Assembly (NCBI GenBank): GCA_041158045.1 | Contig: JBEBCD010000080.1 | Coordinates: 1 to 64,000 of the forward strand | Source: CAXRBC01 sp041158045 | GTDB lineage: Bacteria > Actinomycetota > Acidimicrobiia > Acidimicrobiales > Ilumatobacteraceae | Direction: 5' to 3' | Length of the DNA: 64,000 bases | In this document: positions 39,001 through 48,214 of the stretch, in pieces | How positions within the stretch are numbered: position 1 is the stretch's first letter | Layout of the letters: the number at the start of each line of letters is the position of its first letter | Position numbers and translations under genes: made by a program | Notes under the pieces: generated by a model | Database searches by the model: none | What the model was told of the DNA's origin: nothing | The model's input: the letters and a program-made list of their open reading frames with translations, nothing else

Positions 39001-39523
39001 CGAGTCGCTGTCGTACGGCACGCTCAAGGTGCTCGCCGCGCTCGACCCCGCCGTGCGCGAGGTCGCCGGGTACACGCGCTACCGCGTCGAGGGCGATCCC
39101 GTGGCCGGCGGCGCGACGATCTCGATCGTGGACCGCGGCGGCATGTCGCGCAACCTCGCCTCCCGCGTGGACCGCAACCCGACGCTCGTGGGGACCAAGC
39201 GCCGCGTCGCGAGCGAGCAGCAGGTGCTCGTCGCGCGCGGCCGCAGCGACGGGCGCACCGTCGTGATGGTGCCCGAGACCAAGTCGGGCGAGACCACCGG
39301 CATCACCCTGCTCCACGTCGTCTTCCACGACCGTCTCCCCGCGGCCGCCGTGCGCGCGGTCCTCGAGGGCTACGACCGCCGCTACGAGCGCCTCGTGGAC
39401 TGGGTGACCGAGACCGAGGGTGCCTTCCGCGACGACCGCCTCGCCGAGGTCCCCGTCGCCGACCTGCTGATACTGCCGATCAGCGACACGGCCGACCTGT
39501 GGCGCGCCGACGGCGCCCGGTAG
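36098..39523 (+). CDS. Giant GlmS-like protein: class II glutamine amidotransferase plus two SIS domains plus C-terminal extension
   Basis: At 1141 aa this is nearly twice the length of GlmS (about 610 aa), which makes glucosamine-6-phosphate from fructose-6-phosphate and glutamine. Cys2 is the N-terminal nucleophile (MCGIV). About 140 extra residues follow before RGRDSAGV (163-170, the usual RGYDSAG). More are added before GHTRWA (256-261); NGDVDN (293-298) and TTDAKVIP complete the glutaminase site. SIS1 spans about 515-650 (ISQSGTT 574-580, SVASTKAF 627-634). SIS2 spans about 690-825 (VVGNG, EDKKHIDLSCEPLIV). Residues 830-1141 have no counterpart in GlmS. Placement after glmM supports a glucosamine role, but another sugar is possible. 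Confidence 0.85.
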   Translation: MCGIVCVLARPSRRPAPTPDEVLGWLDAAADALRAGDSATAADAAARADLLLRGEPGLACLLGHGDLEGAVLARLDALDPAVEAVAADHEARAERDADDADGRAARGLVIAALRDATWSLRHDRLRTARLVDDLAGRGASAEAIAAYLSIQQVFSGIDRLEVRGRDSAGVHVLAWGHGLAPTDRAVATLLAGRTADPLFASGSVRVTPGAWSFVYKAAAEIGELGDNTRAMRDAVRADALLRLVVSQPGARVQVVGHTRWASVGIISEPNAHPVNSEELERGAGDPYLVAALNGDVDNHADLRVAHGLRVAEPITTDAKVIPAIVARRLAGGEGLEEAFRATVAQFDGSHGIAVAAATEPGRLMLSLRGSGQGLCVGLAEDRYVVASEPYGVVEETMRYVRMDGESLADPADPSSRGQVLALDAERAGELAGLRMRSHAGADIALGDGDLRTAEVTTRDIDRGDHHHFLAKEIAESPRSVRKTLAGRIEERGGALRAALPEATLPAAVAERLARGDYARVHVIGQGTAAIAGRSLARLLAGMVGDRLRVDALPATELSGFGLALDMRDTLVVAISQSGTTTDTNRTVDLARQRGATVLAIVNRRGSELAAKADGVMYTSDGRDVEMSVASTKAFYAQVVAGALYACAIAEASGAGDPADRHGLLVALRALPAAMGEVLALRPEIADLARRHAPARRYWTVVGNGMNTVAAEEVRIKLSELCYKSIACDVTEDKKHIDLSCEPLIVVCAAGLGEGTAADVAKEIAIYRAHKALPIVVASRGGNAFEAATGVVRVPDADPRVAFLLAVMVGHLFGYEAALAIDALARPLRESREVIERVVARGGRGSDLLARVRADLGAPARRFFDALATGTYDGNLEASTAVRIVNAVHDTLSADPLREFERRSGKVASPEALLEDLTAALTRGVDELTRPVDAIKHQAKTVTVGISRSDEGLFDRALVRAVMDAGASRESLSYGTLKVLAALDPAVREVAGYTRYRVEGDPVAGGATISIVDRGGMSRNLASRVDRNPTLVGTKRRVASEQQVLVARGRSDGRTVVMVPETKSGETTGITLLHVVFHDRLPAAAVRAVLEGYDRRYERLVDWVTETEGAFRDDRLAEVPVADLLILPISDTADLWRADGAR

Positions 39524-39539
39524 CGGCGGGGCGGCACAC

Positions 39540-39905
39540 GTGATCGGGCTCGGGGTCGACGTCGTCGCCGTGCCGCGCTTCCGCGAGGCGCTCGCGCGCA
39601 CGCCCGCGCTGCGCGAGCGGGTCTTCACCGACGACGAGCGCGCGCTCGCGGCCGGGCGCGCCGACGAGGCGGAGACGCTCGCCGTGCGCTTCGCCGCGCG
39701 CGAGGCCGCGATGAAGGCGCTCGGCGTGGGGCTCGGGGCCGTCGACCACCGGGACGTCTCGGTGCGCCGCCGCGCCGACGGTGCACCCGAGCTGGTGGTC
39801 GCGGGCCGCGCCGCCGCGCTCGCGACGGCGCGCGGCGTGCGCGGGTGGCACGTGTCGCTCGCGCACGACGGCGGCGTGGCGATGGCCGTCGTCGCCGCCC
39901 ACTGA
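39540..39905 (+). CDS. acpS: Holo-[acyl-carrier-protein] synthase
   Basis: AcpS moves 4'-phosphopantetheine from CoA to acyl carrier protein. It is 121 aa from a GTG start. The N-terminus IGLGVDVVAVPRF contains the metal-binding aspartate; RVFTDDERA and the signature LAVRFAAREAAMKALGVGL with its glutamate follow. The end, WHVSLAHDGGVAMAVV, is typical. It lies 16 bases after the GlmS-like gene. Confidence 0.94.
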   Translation: MIGLGVDVVAVPRFREALARTPALRERVFTDDERALAAGRADEAETLAVRFAAREAAMKALGVGLGAVDHRDVSVRRRADGAPELVVAGRAAALATARGVRGWHVSLAHDGGVAMAVVAAH

Positions 39906-39915
39906 CGGGGCCGAC

Positions 39916-41088
39916 GTGACGCGCCGCTGGGCGTGGGCGGAGATCGACCACGACGCGATCGCGGGCAACGCGCGCGCGCTCGCCGCGCGCGCGGCCGCGC
40001 GTGACGCCGTCGCGTGGTGGACCGTCAAGGCCGACGGCTACGGCCACGGCGCCACCGAGGTGGCGCGCACCGCGCTCGCGGCCGGCGGCGTCGGCCTGTG
40101 CGTCGCCCTCGCGTCGGAGGCGCTCGCGCTGCGCGAGGCGGGCGTGCGTGCGCCGATCCTCGTGCTCAGCCCGCAGCCCGCCGAGTGGTGGGCCGACCTC
40201 GCGCGCGCCGACGCGCACGTGGTCCTCGACGACGAGGCGGCGATCGTCGGCTACGCCGCGGCCGCCGCCGCGACCGGGCGCACCGGCCTCGTGCACCTCA
40301 AGGTCGACACCGGCATGCACCGCGTCGGCGCTGCGCCCGCCGACGCCGCGCGCCTCGCGCGGCTCGTGGCGACGACGCCGACGCTCTCGCTCGAGGGCAT
40401 CGCCACGCACTACGCGACCGCCGACCTGCCCGGGCACCCGGCGCTCGCGGCCCAGTCCGCGGCGCTCGCGCGCGCGGTCGACGAGGCGGCGGCGGCCGGG
40501 GCGACGCCGCGCTGGATCCATGCGGCCAACTCGGCCGCGCTCCTCCGGGCGGCCGACGACCCCGCGGCGGGCGCCGCCGTCGCACCGCGCCGCGGCCGCG
40601 AGGGCGTGCTGGCCCGCGTGGGGATCGCGCTGTACGGGCTCTCGGCCGGGCCGGGGGTGCCCGCGGCCGCGGCGGGGCTGCGCCCCGCACTCGCGTTGCG
40701 GGCCCGCGTGTCGCACGTGACGCGCGTGCGCGCGGGCGAGGGCGTGTCGTACGGCCACCGATGGGTCGCCGCCCGCGACGCCACGATCGCGACGCTGCCG
40801 CTGGGCTACGCCGACGGGATCCCGCGCCGCGCGTGGGACGCGGGGCTCGGCGCGGTGGTGGGCGGCGCGCGGCGCCCCTTTGCCGGCGTCGTGACGATGG
40901 ACCAGTGCATGGTCGACTGCGGCGACCACGAGGTGCGCCCCGGCGACGAGGCGGTGCTCATCGGCGCGCCCCGCGACGCCGCCGGACCGGCCGTGACGGT
41001 CGAGGAGTGGGCCGAGCGGCTCGGGACGATCACCTACGAGGTGACCTGCGCGATCTCCGCGCGCGTGCCGCGCGTGCACCTGCCGTGA
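39916..41088 (+). CDS. alr: Alanine racemase
   Basis: It makes D-alanine for peptidoglycan. GTG 39916 gives 390 aa, beginning RRWAWAEIDHDAIAGNARAL. The PLP lysine is K38 in TVKADGYGHGA, and the second catalytic residue is Y279 in GVSYGHRW. The phosphate-cup regions HLKVDTGMHRVG and VGIALYGLS are present. Its stop overlaps the tsaE start (GTGA). The acpS-alr-tsaE order is common in Gram-positive bacteria. Confidence 0.97.
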   Translation: MTRRWAWAEIDHDAIAGNARALAARAAARDAVAWWTVKADGYGHGATEVARTALAAGGVGLCVALASEALALREAGVRAPILVLSPQPAEWWADLARADAHVVLDDEAAIVGYAAAAAATGRTGLVHLKVDTGMHRVGAAPADAARLARLVATTPTLSLEGIATHYATADLPGHPALAAQSAALARAVDEAAAAGATPRWIHAANSAALLRAADDPAAGAAVAPRRGREGVLARVGIALYGLSAGPGVPAAAAGLRPALALRARVSHVTRVRAGEGVSYGHRWVAARDATIATLPLGYADGIPRRAWDAGLGAVVGGARRPFAGVVTMDQCMVDCGDHEVRPGDEAVLIGAPRDAAGPAVTVEEWAERLGTITYEVTCAISARVPRVHLP

Positions 41089-41588
41089 CGACGCTCGCGG
41101 CGGGGACGGGCGGGCCCGCGGCGACCCGCCGGCTCGCGGCGGCGATCGCGGGCCTCGCGCGACCGGGCGACGTGGTGGTGCTCACCGGGGAGCTCGGGGC
41201 GGGCAAGACCACCTTCGCCCAGGGGTTCGCCGGTGCGCTCGGCGTCGCCGAGGACGTCGTGTCGCCGACCTTCACGCTCGTGCACGAGCACGCGACGGCG
41301 CGGCCCGGCGTCGCACTGGTGCACGCGGACCTGTACCGGCTCGAGCGCACCGGCGAGCTCGAGGACCTCGGGCTCGAGGAGATGCGCCGCGACGGCGCGA
41401 TCCTCCTCGTCGAGTGGGGCGAGGTCGCGGGCGACCGGCTCGGCCCCGCGCTGCTCGTGACCCTGCGGCACGGGCCCGCCGGCGCCGAGACGCGCCGCGT
41501 GGAGCTCGCGCGTCGGGGGGAGCAGTGGGCCTCGCGGTGGGACCGGCTCGGCGCCGCGGTCGCGGCGGCCGGCGCGGGGCCGGGGTGA
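41085..41588 (+). CDS. tsaE: tRNA threonylcarbamoyladenosine biosynthesis ATPase TsaE
   Basis: TsaE is the ATPase that resets the TsaB-TsaD complex in t6A tRNA modification. GTG 41085 gives 167 aa. Walker A is LTGELGAGKTTFAQG (about residues 34-48); VVSPTFTLVHEH and the YRLE motif in HADLYRLE follow, then LLVEWGE. tsaB and tsaD lie just downstream. Confidence 0.95.
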   Translation: MTTLAAGTGGPAATRRLAAAIAGLARPGDVVVLTGELGAGKTTFAQGFAGALGVAEDVVSPTFTLVHEHATARPGVALVHADLYRLERTGELEDLGLEEMRRDGAILLVEWGEVAGDRLGPALLVTLRHGPAGAETRRVELARRGEQWASRWDRLGAAVAAAGAGPG

Positions 41589-41598
41589 GGCCGGGGCC

Positions 41599-42312
41599 GT
41601 GCTGATCCTCGCCATCGAGACCGCGACCGACGTGGTCGGCGTCGCCGTCGCCGATGCGCGCCGCGTGCGCGCCGAGGCCCACGTGGCGACGGGTCGTCGC
41701 CACGGCGAGACCCTCGCGGCGCTCGTGGCCTCCACCTGCGAGCGGGCCGGCGTGGCGCAGCGCGAGCTCGACGCGATCGCGGTGGACGTCGGGCCCGGCC
41801 TCTACACGGGCATGCGCGTCGGGATCGCGCACGCGAAGGCGGCCGCGTGGGCCCTCGGCATCCCCGTCATCGGGGTGCGCAGCACCGACGTGCTGGCGCG
41901 GAGCGCCGACGCGGGCGACCGGCTCGTCCTCGCGGCGCTCGACGCGCGGCGCCACGAGATCTTCTGGGCCCTGCACCGGCGCACGGGCCTCGCCGGGGAC
42001 CGGCTCGTCGAGGTGGCGGCGCCGCGCGTCGGCACCGTGGAGGAATGCGTGGCCGACCTCCTCGAGCGCGGGCTCGACGTGGCGGTGGTCGGGGACGCGA
42101 CCGTCGCGCACCGCGAGGCCTTCGCGCGGCTGCTCGACCGCGCGCCCTTCGACGTGCGCCACCCGGGCGAGGGGGCGACGCACCCGTCGGCGGCCACGCT
42201 CGCGACGATCGCGCGCGAGCGCGCCCTCGACGAGGACTGGACGACGCCCGCCGAGCTGACCGCCGCGTACCTGCGCGCGCCCGACGCCGAGATCCGGTGG
42301 GCGACGCGATGA
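41599..42312 (+). CDS. tsaB: tRNA threonylcarbamoyladenosine biosynthesis protein TsaB
   Basis: TsaB is the inactive ASKHA-fold partner that dimerises with TsaD. It is 237 aa from a GTG start. It shows LILAIETATDVVGVAV, the GRRHGETLAALV segment, and AVDVGPGLYTGMRVGIAHAK (in DAIAVDVGPGLYTGMRVG). It lacks the metal-binding histidines of TsaD, as expected. It is 10 bases after tsaE and overlaps rimI. Confidence 0.94.
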   Translation: MLILAIETATDVVGVAVADARRVRAEAHVATGRRHGETLAALVASTCERAGVAQRELDAIAVDVGPGLYTGMRVGIAHAKAAAWALGIPVIGVRSTDVLARSADAGDRLVLAALDARRHEIFWALHRRTGLAGDRLVEVAAPRVGTVEECVADLLERGLDVAVVGDATVAHREAFARLLDRAPFDVRHPGEGATHPSAATLATIARERALDEDWTTPAELTAAYLRAPDAEIRWATR

Positions 42313-42854
42313 TGCGCACGCGGCGCGAGGCGCGGACCGTCGACGGTGCGGCGCCCGTGCTCGAGGTCGTGCCGCTCGCGCGGCGCCACCTGCGCACGGT
42401 GCTCGGGATCGAGCGCGCCGCGTACCCGAGCCCGTGGACCGAGCGGATCTTCCACGACGAGCTCGCGCAGGCGCGGGCCGGGGCGCGCCACTACGTGGCC
42501 GGCCTGGTCGGCGGCGAGGTCGTCGGCTACGCGGGGATGCTGTACGCGGGGGACGATGCGCACGTGACCAACGTGGCGGTGGCCGACGAGTGGCGGGGAC
42601 GGGGTGTGGCGACCGAGCTGCTGCTCGAGCTCGCGTGGGCGGCGCGCGGGCACGGGTGCGCGGCGATGTCGCTCGAGGTGCGCCACTCCAACGTGGGGGC
42701 GCAGTCGCTGTACCGGCGCTTCGGCTTCGTGCCCGCGGGGACCCGGCGGCGCTACTACGAGAACCGCGATGACGCGATCGTGATGTGGCTGGGGGACCTC
42801 CAGGGCGACGAGGTGGCGGGGCGCCTGCGGGCGATCGAGGAGTCGCGACCATGA
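42309..42854 (+). CDS. rimI: Ribosomal-protein-alanine N-acetyltransferase (RimI-type GNAT)
   Basis: This GNAT-fold enzyme acetylates the N-terminus of S18 or other proteins. ATG 42309 overlaps the tsaB stop (ATGA) and gives 181 aa. Motif A for acetyl-CoA is seen in VTNVAVADEWRGRGVATELL, followed by LEVRHSNVGAQSLYRRFGFV and the closing RRRYYENRDDAIVMWL. The placement between tsaB and tsaD is common in Actinobacteria. Confidence 0.93.
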   Translation: MMRTRREARTVDGAAPVLEVVPLARRHLRTVLGIERAAYPSPWTERIFHDELAQARAGARHYVAGLVGGEVVGYAGMLYAGDDAHVTNVAVADEWRGRGVATELLLELAWAARGHGCAAMSLEVRHSNVGAQSLYRRFGFVPAGTRRRYYENRDDAIVMWLGDLQGDEVAGRLRAIEESRP

Positions 42855-43876
42855 ACATCGGGGAGGGGACGGTCGTGCTCGCGCTCGAGACGTCGTGCGA
42901 CGAGACCGCCGCGGCGCTCGTCATGGGCGGCCGCGACGTGCTCTCGAGCGTCGTCGCCTCGCAGCTCGAGGCGCACGCGCGCTACGGCGGGGTGGTGCCC
43001 GAGGTGGCGAGCCGCGCGCACCTCGAGGCGATCGTGCCCGTGGCCGAGGAGGCGGTGGCCCGTGCGGGCGTGGCCCTCGAGCGGGTCGACGCGGTGGCGG
43101 CCACGACGGGGCCGGGCCTCATCGGGGCGTTGCTCGTCGGGGCGTCGGCGGCCAAGGGGCTCGCCGTCGCGCTCGGCGTGCCCTTCGTGGCGGTCAACCA
43201 CCTGGAGGCCCACCTGCACGCGGCGCTCCTCGACGACCCGGACGCGGCCTTCCCCATGGTCGTGTTGCTCGTCTCGGGCGGCCACACCTTGCTGGTGCGC
43301 GTGGACGCGCCCGGGGCCTACGAGGTGGTGGGGCGCACGCTCGACGACGCGGCGGGCGAGGCCTTCGACAAGGTCGCGCGATTCCTCGGGCTCGGCTACC
43401 CGGGCGGGCCCGCGATCGACCGCGTCTCGGCGGAGGGGGACGCCGCCGCGATCGCGTTCCCGCGCGCGATGCTGCACGAGGGTCTCGACGTGTCCTTCAG
43501 CGGACTGAAGACGGCGGTGGTCAACCACGTGCGGGCCCACCCCGACGTGCGCACGGAGGACGTCGCGGCGTCGTTCCAGGCCGCCGTGGTGGACGTGCTC
43601 GTGGCCAAGGCGCGCCGCGCCGCCCGCGCGCACGGCGCGCGCACCGTGGCGCTCGGCGGCGGCGTCGCGGCCAACTCGTTGCTCCGCGCGCGCCTCGCCG
43701 AGGGGTGCGCCGAGGACGGCCTGCGCACCGTGCTCGCGAGCCGCGCGATGTGCACCGACAACGCCGCGATGATCGCCGCCGCCGCGTGGCACCGCCTGGC
43801 GCGCCGCGGCGGGGACCCGCTGGATGCACCGGCCTTCCCGAGCGGGCGCCCCGGCGACCCCCTGGGGCTCCCGTGA
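42851..43876 (+). CDS. tsaD: tRNA N6-adenosine threonylcarbamoyltransferase TsaD
   Basis: TsaD transfers the threonylcarbamoyl group to A37 of ANN-decoding tRNAs. ATG 42851 overlaps rimI by four bases; 341 aa. Seen: VLALETSCDETAAALV, the metal histidines in AVNHLEAHLHA, LLVSGGHTLLV, and the phosphate motif LGLGYPGGPAIDRVS. The end carries LGGGVAANSLLR and MCTDNAAMIAAAAW. Confidence 0.97.
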   Translation: MNIGEGTVVLALETSCDETAAALVMGGRDVLSSVVASQLEAHARYGGVVPEVASRAHLEAIVPVAEEAVARAGVALERVDAVAATTGPGLIGALLVGASAAKGLAVALGVPFVAVNHLEAHLHAALLDDPDAAFPMVVLLVSGGHTLLVRVDAPGAYEVVGRTLDDAAGEAFDKVARFLGLGYPGGPAIDRVSAEGDAAAIAFPRAMLHEGLDVSFSGLKTAVVNHVRAHPDVRTEDVAASFQAAVVDVLVAKARRAARAHGARTVALGGGVAANSLLRARLAEGCAEDGLRTVLASRAMCTDNAAMIAAAAWHRLARRGGDPLDAPAFPSGRPGDPLGLP

Positions 43877-45024
43877 CGGCGGGGGTCCGCGCGCCGCTGC
43901 CGCTCGTGCTGGGTGGGCGCGAGGTGCGGCCCGCGGTGGTCCTCGCGCCGATGGCGGGGGTGACCAACGCGCCGTTCCGCAGCCTGTGCCGACGCTTCGG
44001 ACCCGGGCTCGTGTACGTGAACGAGATGGTGATGTCGGCCGCGATCGTGCACGGCAACGCGAGGACCGACGCGATGATGCGGTTCGGCGAGGACGAGTCG
44101 TACCGGAGCCTGCAGCTCTACGGCAGCGACCCCGCCGTGATGGCGGGGGCGATCGACCGCCTCGGCCGCGAGGGGCGCGTGGACCACGTGGACCTCAACT
44201 TCGGGTGCCCCGCGCCCAAGGTGACGCGGCGCGGCGGCGGCGCGGCGGTACCCCTCAAGCGCAACCTGCTGCGCGCCATCGTCCGCGCCGCGGTGGATGC
44301 GGGGGCGCACCACGGGATCCCGATCACCTGCAAGTTCCGCATGGGGATCGACGAGGGCCTGCTCACGTACCTCGACACCGGGCGGATCTGCGAGGAGGAG
44401 GGGGCCGTGGCGGTCGCCCTCCACGCCCGCACGGCGGCCCAGCACTACGCACCCAGTGCGCGCTGGGAGGCGATCGCGGCGCTGAAGCGCGCGGTGACGA
44501 CGATCCCCGTGCTCGGCAACGGCGACGTCTGGGAGGCGGCCGACGCGCTGCGCATGGTGCGCGAGACCGGCTGCGACGGCGTCGTGATCGGGCGCGGCTG
44601 CCTCGGGCGCCCCTGGCTCTTCCGCGACCTCGTCGACGCGTTCGCCGGGCGCCCGGTGCGGCCCGCGCCCGCGCTCGGCGAGGTGCTCGACGTGATGGTC
44701 GAGCACGCCGTGGCGCTCGACCGTCACTGCGCGCCGGGGCGGGGGATCCGCGAGTTTCGCAAGCATGCCGGCTGGTACCTCACGGGCTACCCGGTGGGGG
44801 GCGAGGCGCGCCGGCGCTTCGCCGACGTGGCGTCGCTCGACGAGTTGCGCGCGCTCGCCGACGCCCAGGATCGCGCGGTGCGCCTCGTGCCGGGTGGCGA
44901 GCGCTTCGCCCGCGGGCACACCAACGGCCCGATCCGCGTCGCGCTGCCCGAGGGCTACCTCGAGCGCCTCGACGACCTGACGGTCCCCGACGAGGCGGTG
45001 CTGGCGCACCTGAGCGGGGGCTGA
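43873..45024 (+). CDS. dus: tRNA-dihydrouridine synthase (DusB-like)
   Basis: This flavoenzyme reduces specific tRNA uridines to dihydrouridine with NADPH. GTG 43873 overlaps tsaD by four bases; 383 aa. The FMN barrel shows VLAPMAGVTNAPFRSLCRRF, the conserved NFGCPAPKVTRRGGG with C112, ITCKFRMGID and GNGDVW, then VVIGRGCLGRPWLF. A C-terminal helical tRNA-binding domain follows (EFRKHAGWYLTGYP). Which uridine it modifies cannot be read from sequence. Confidence 0.93.
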   Translation: MTAGVRAPLPLVLGGREVRPAVVLAPMAGVTNAPFRSLCRRFGPGLVYVNEMVMSAAIVHGNARTDAMMRFGEDESYRSLQLYGSDPAVMAGAIDRLGREGRVDHVDLNFGCPAPKVTRRGGGAAVPLKRNLLRAIVRAAVDAGAHHGIPITCKFRMGIDEGLLTYLDTGRICEEEGAVAVALHARTAAQHYAPSARWEAIAALKRAVTTIPVLGNGDVWEAADALRMVRETGCDGVVIGRGCLGRPWLFRDLVDAFAGRPVRPAPALGEVLDVMVEHAVALDRHCAPGRGIREFRKHAGWYLTGYPVGGEARRRFADVASLDELRALADAQDRAVRLVPGGERFARGHTNGPIRVALPEGYLERLDDLTVPDEAVLAHLSGG

Positions 45025-45650
45025 TGGGGCGCGGACCCGGCGCCGCGCGCGGCGCCGCCTCGACCGTCGTGCTCGCGTCGCGCTCGCCACGGCGCGTCGA
45101 CATCCTGCGCGCGATGGGCGTCGCCCACGAGGTGGACCCCGCCGACGTCGACGAGACGCCGCTCCCCGGCGAGGCGCCCGCCGCGCTCGCGCTGCGGCTC
45201 GCGCGGGCCAAGGCCGCGGCGGTGGCGGCACGGCGCGGGCCGGGGGCGATCGTGCTCGGGGCGGACACGACGATCGACCTCGACGGCGCCATCCTCGGCC
45301 AGCCGCGCGACGACGCGGACGCCCGTCGGATGCTGCACGCGCTCTCGGGGCGGGCGCACCGCGTGGTGACGGCGGTGTGCGTGCGGCGGGGGGACGGGGC
45401 GCTCGACGGCCACGACGCGGCCGTGGTCGTGATGCGGCCGCTGCCCGACGAGCTCGTCGAGTGGTACGTGGCGACCGGGGAGCCGCGGGGCAAGGCGGGG
45501 GCCTACGCGGTCCAGGGCCGGGGGGCGGCCCTCGTGGCGTCGGTGCGGGGGGCGCAGTCGACGGTGGTCGGCCTGCCCGTGGCCCTCACGGCGAGGCTCC
45601 TCGGGGCCCACGGGCTGCTCGGGTTGGCAGGCGGGGAGGGGCGCCAATAG
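45024..45650 (+). CDS. maf: Maf-like nucleoside triphosphate pyrophosphatase
   Basis: Maf enzymes hydrolyse dTTP, UTP or modified nucleotides. ATG 45024 overlaps dus by one base (TGATG); 208 aa. The N-terminal signature VVLASRSPRRVDILRAMGV, the catalytic D in VLGADTTIDLDGAILG-QP and the ending KAGAYAVQGRGAALV are present. Its TAG stop (45648-45650) is also the start of the groES -10 box. Confidence 0.93.
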   Translation: MGRGPGAARGAASTVVLASRSPRRVDILRAMGVAHEVDPADVDETPLPGEAPAALALRLARAKAAAVAARRGPGAIVLGADTTIDLDGAILGQPRDDADARRMLHALSGRAHRVVTAVCVRRGDGALDGHDAAVVVMRPLPDELVEWYVATGEPRGKAGAYAVQGRGAALVASVRGAQSTVVGLPVALTARLLGAHGLLGLAGGEGRQ

Positions 45651-45653
45651 CCT
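45624..45653 (+). promoter_or_regulatory. groES-groEL promoter (TTGGCA, 18 bases, TAGCCT)
   Basis: TTGGCA (45624-45629) lies in the last codons of maf. TAGCCT (45648-45653) includes the maf stop codon. The 18-base spacing matches the ribosomal and RNA polymerase promoters. The start point expected near 45660 lies inside the CIRCE operator. Confidence 0.65.
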
Positions 45654-45679
45654 TGGCACTCGCCTAGGGAGAGTGCTAA
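45653..45679 (+). promoter_or_regulatory. CIRCE operator (HrcA site)
   Basis: TTGGCACTC, a 9-base spacer, GAGTGCTAA. The consensus is TTAGCACTC-N9-GAGTGCTAA, so only one base differs, in the left arm. It overlaps the predicted groES transcription start, so HrcA would block initiation and release it on heat stress. hrcA itself is not in the window. Confidence 0.92.
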
Positions 45680-45728
45680 CGGCCCCCTGGGCCAAGACAG
45701 GAACCACCTCGAAAGGGATCACCGCACC

Positions 45729-47662
<1,934 letters not shown>

Positions 47663-47737
47663 CCCATCGGCACCGCCGGCCGGGGCTTCTGGCTCCACCA
47701 ACTCGTCGAATACCTCATCGCCGCGGGGCTGGTCCTC

Positions 47738-48034
47738 GTGGCGGCCCAGTCCGCGCACCCGCGCGTCGTCGGCGCCTACGGCGTCGCGCTGCTCCTGCAC
47801 GCGGCCGTGGCCGACGGCCCGATGGGCGCGTACCGCTGGGTGCCGCGCGGCGTGCACCGCTGGGGTGACTGGGCGTTCGCGGTCGCGCTCGTCGCGGGCG
47901 CGGTCGCGCTCGACCTCGACGCGCGCACGCGCGGCATGCTCGGCGGCGTCGCCGCGATGCTCGCGATCGTCGCGCTCACGACCAACTACGTGAAGCGCGA
48001 GTTCGGCCGGGGCCAGCCCGGGGCGCGTCGGTAG
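47738..48034 (+). CDS. Small membrane protein of unknown function
   Basis: The listed start GTG 47738 gives 98 aa with hydrophobic segments around VVGAYGVALLLHAAVADGP, DWAFAVALVAGAVALDL and GMLGGVAAMLAIVALTT. The frame, which is that of groEL, is open upstream to the groEL TAA and encodes another likely membrane helix (WLHQLVEYLIAAGLVLVAAQ). That stretch has no ATG, GTG or TTG, only CTG 47729 and ATC 47666, so the true start may be non-canonical. It is probably co-transcribed with groEL. I do not recognise its function. Confidence 0.6.
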   Translation: MAAQSAHPRVVGAYGVALLLHAAVADGPMGAYRWVPRGVHRWGDWAFAVALVAGAVALDLDARTRGMLGGVAAMLAIVALTTNYVKREFGRGQPGARR

Positions 48035-48037
48035 GCT
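48032..48037 (+). promoter_or_regulatory. -10 box overlapping the stop of the preceding small gene
   Basis: TAGGCT starts with the stop codon of the small membrane gene and ends 6 bases before the ATG at 48044. It fits the leaderless pattern seen elsewhere in the window. Confidence 0.45.
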
Positions 48038-48043
48038 CGCGCC

Positions 48044-48214
48044 ATGTCGTTCACCACGCCCCCGCCCGACGTGACCAAGTTGCTGCGGGCGTGGGAGGAG
48101 TGGGAGCGCGGCGAGCAGACGCCGGGCAAGACGCTCGCGTCGCTGAAGACGGCCGGCCTCGACGCCGTGCTGCGCGACCTCGCCGCCCACGGCTGGGCGC
48201 CCCGGGCCTCCTGA
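48044..48214 (+). CDS. Small hypothetical protein, 56 aa
   Basis: ATG 48044 to TGA 48214 encodes MSFTTPPPDVTKLLRAWEEW, then a helical remainder with ERGEQTPGKTLASLKTAGLD and AVLRDLAAHGWAP. It is mostly amphipathic helix with no membrane segment. A TAGGCT box 6 bases upstream supports a real, leaderless gene. No function is recognised. It overlaps the likely 5' end of the Nudix gene. Confidence 0.6.
   Translation: MSFTTPPPDVTKLLRAWEEWERGEQTPGKTLASLKTAGLDAVLRDLAAHGWAPRAS

Noticed and set aside
36098..39523. Two fused or frameshifted genes instead of one giant GlmS-like protein
   Set aside because: One frame is open throughout, motifs appear in the normal GlmS order, and no internal start with a binding site or stop remnant separates the parts.
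36100..39543. 1147-codon forward frame overlapping the giant GlmS-like gene
   Set aside because: It is the +2 shifted shadow, Arg/Gly/Ala-rich with no motif, while the 36098 frame carries every catalytic signature.
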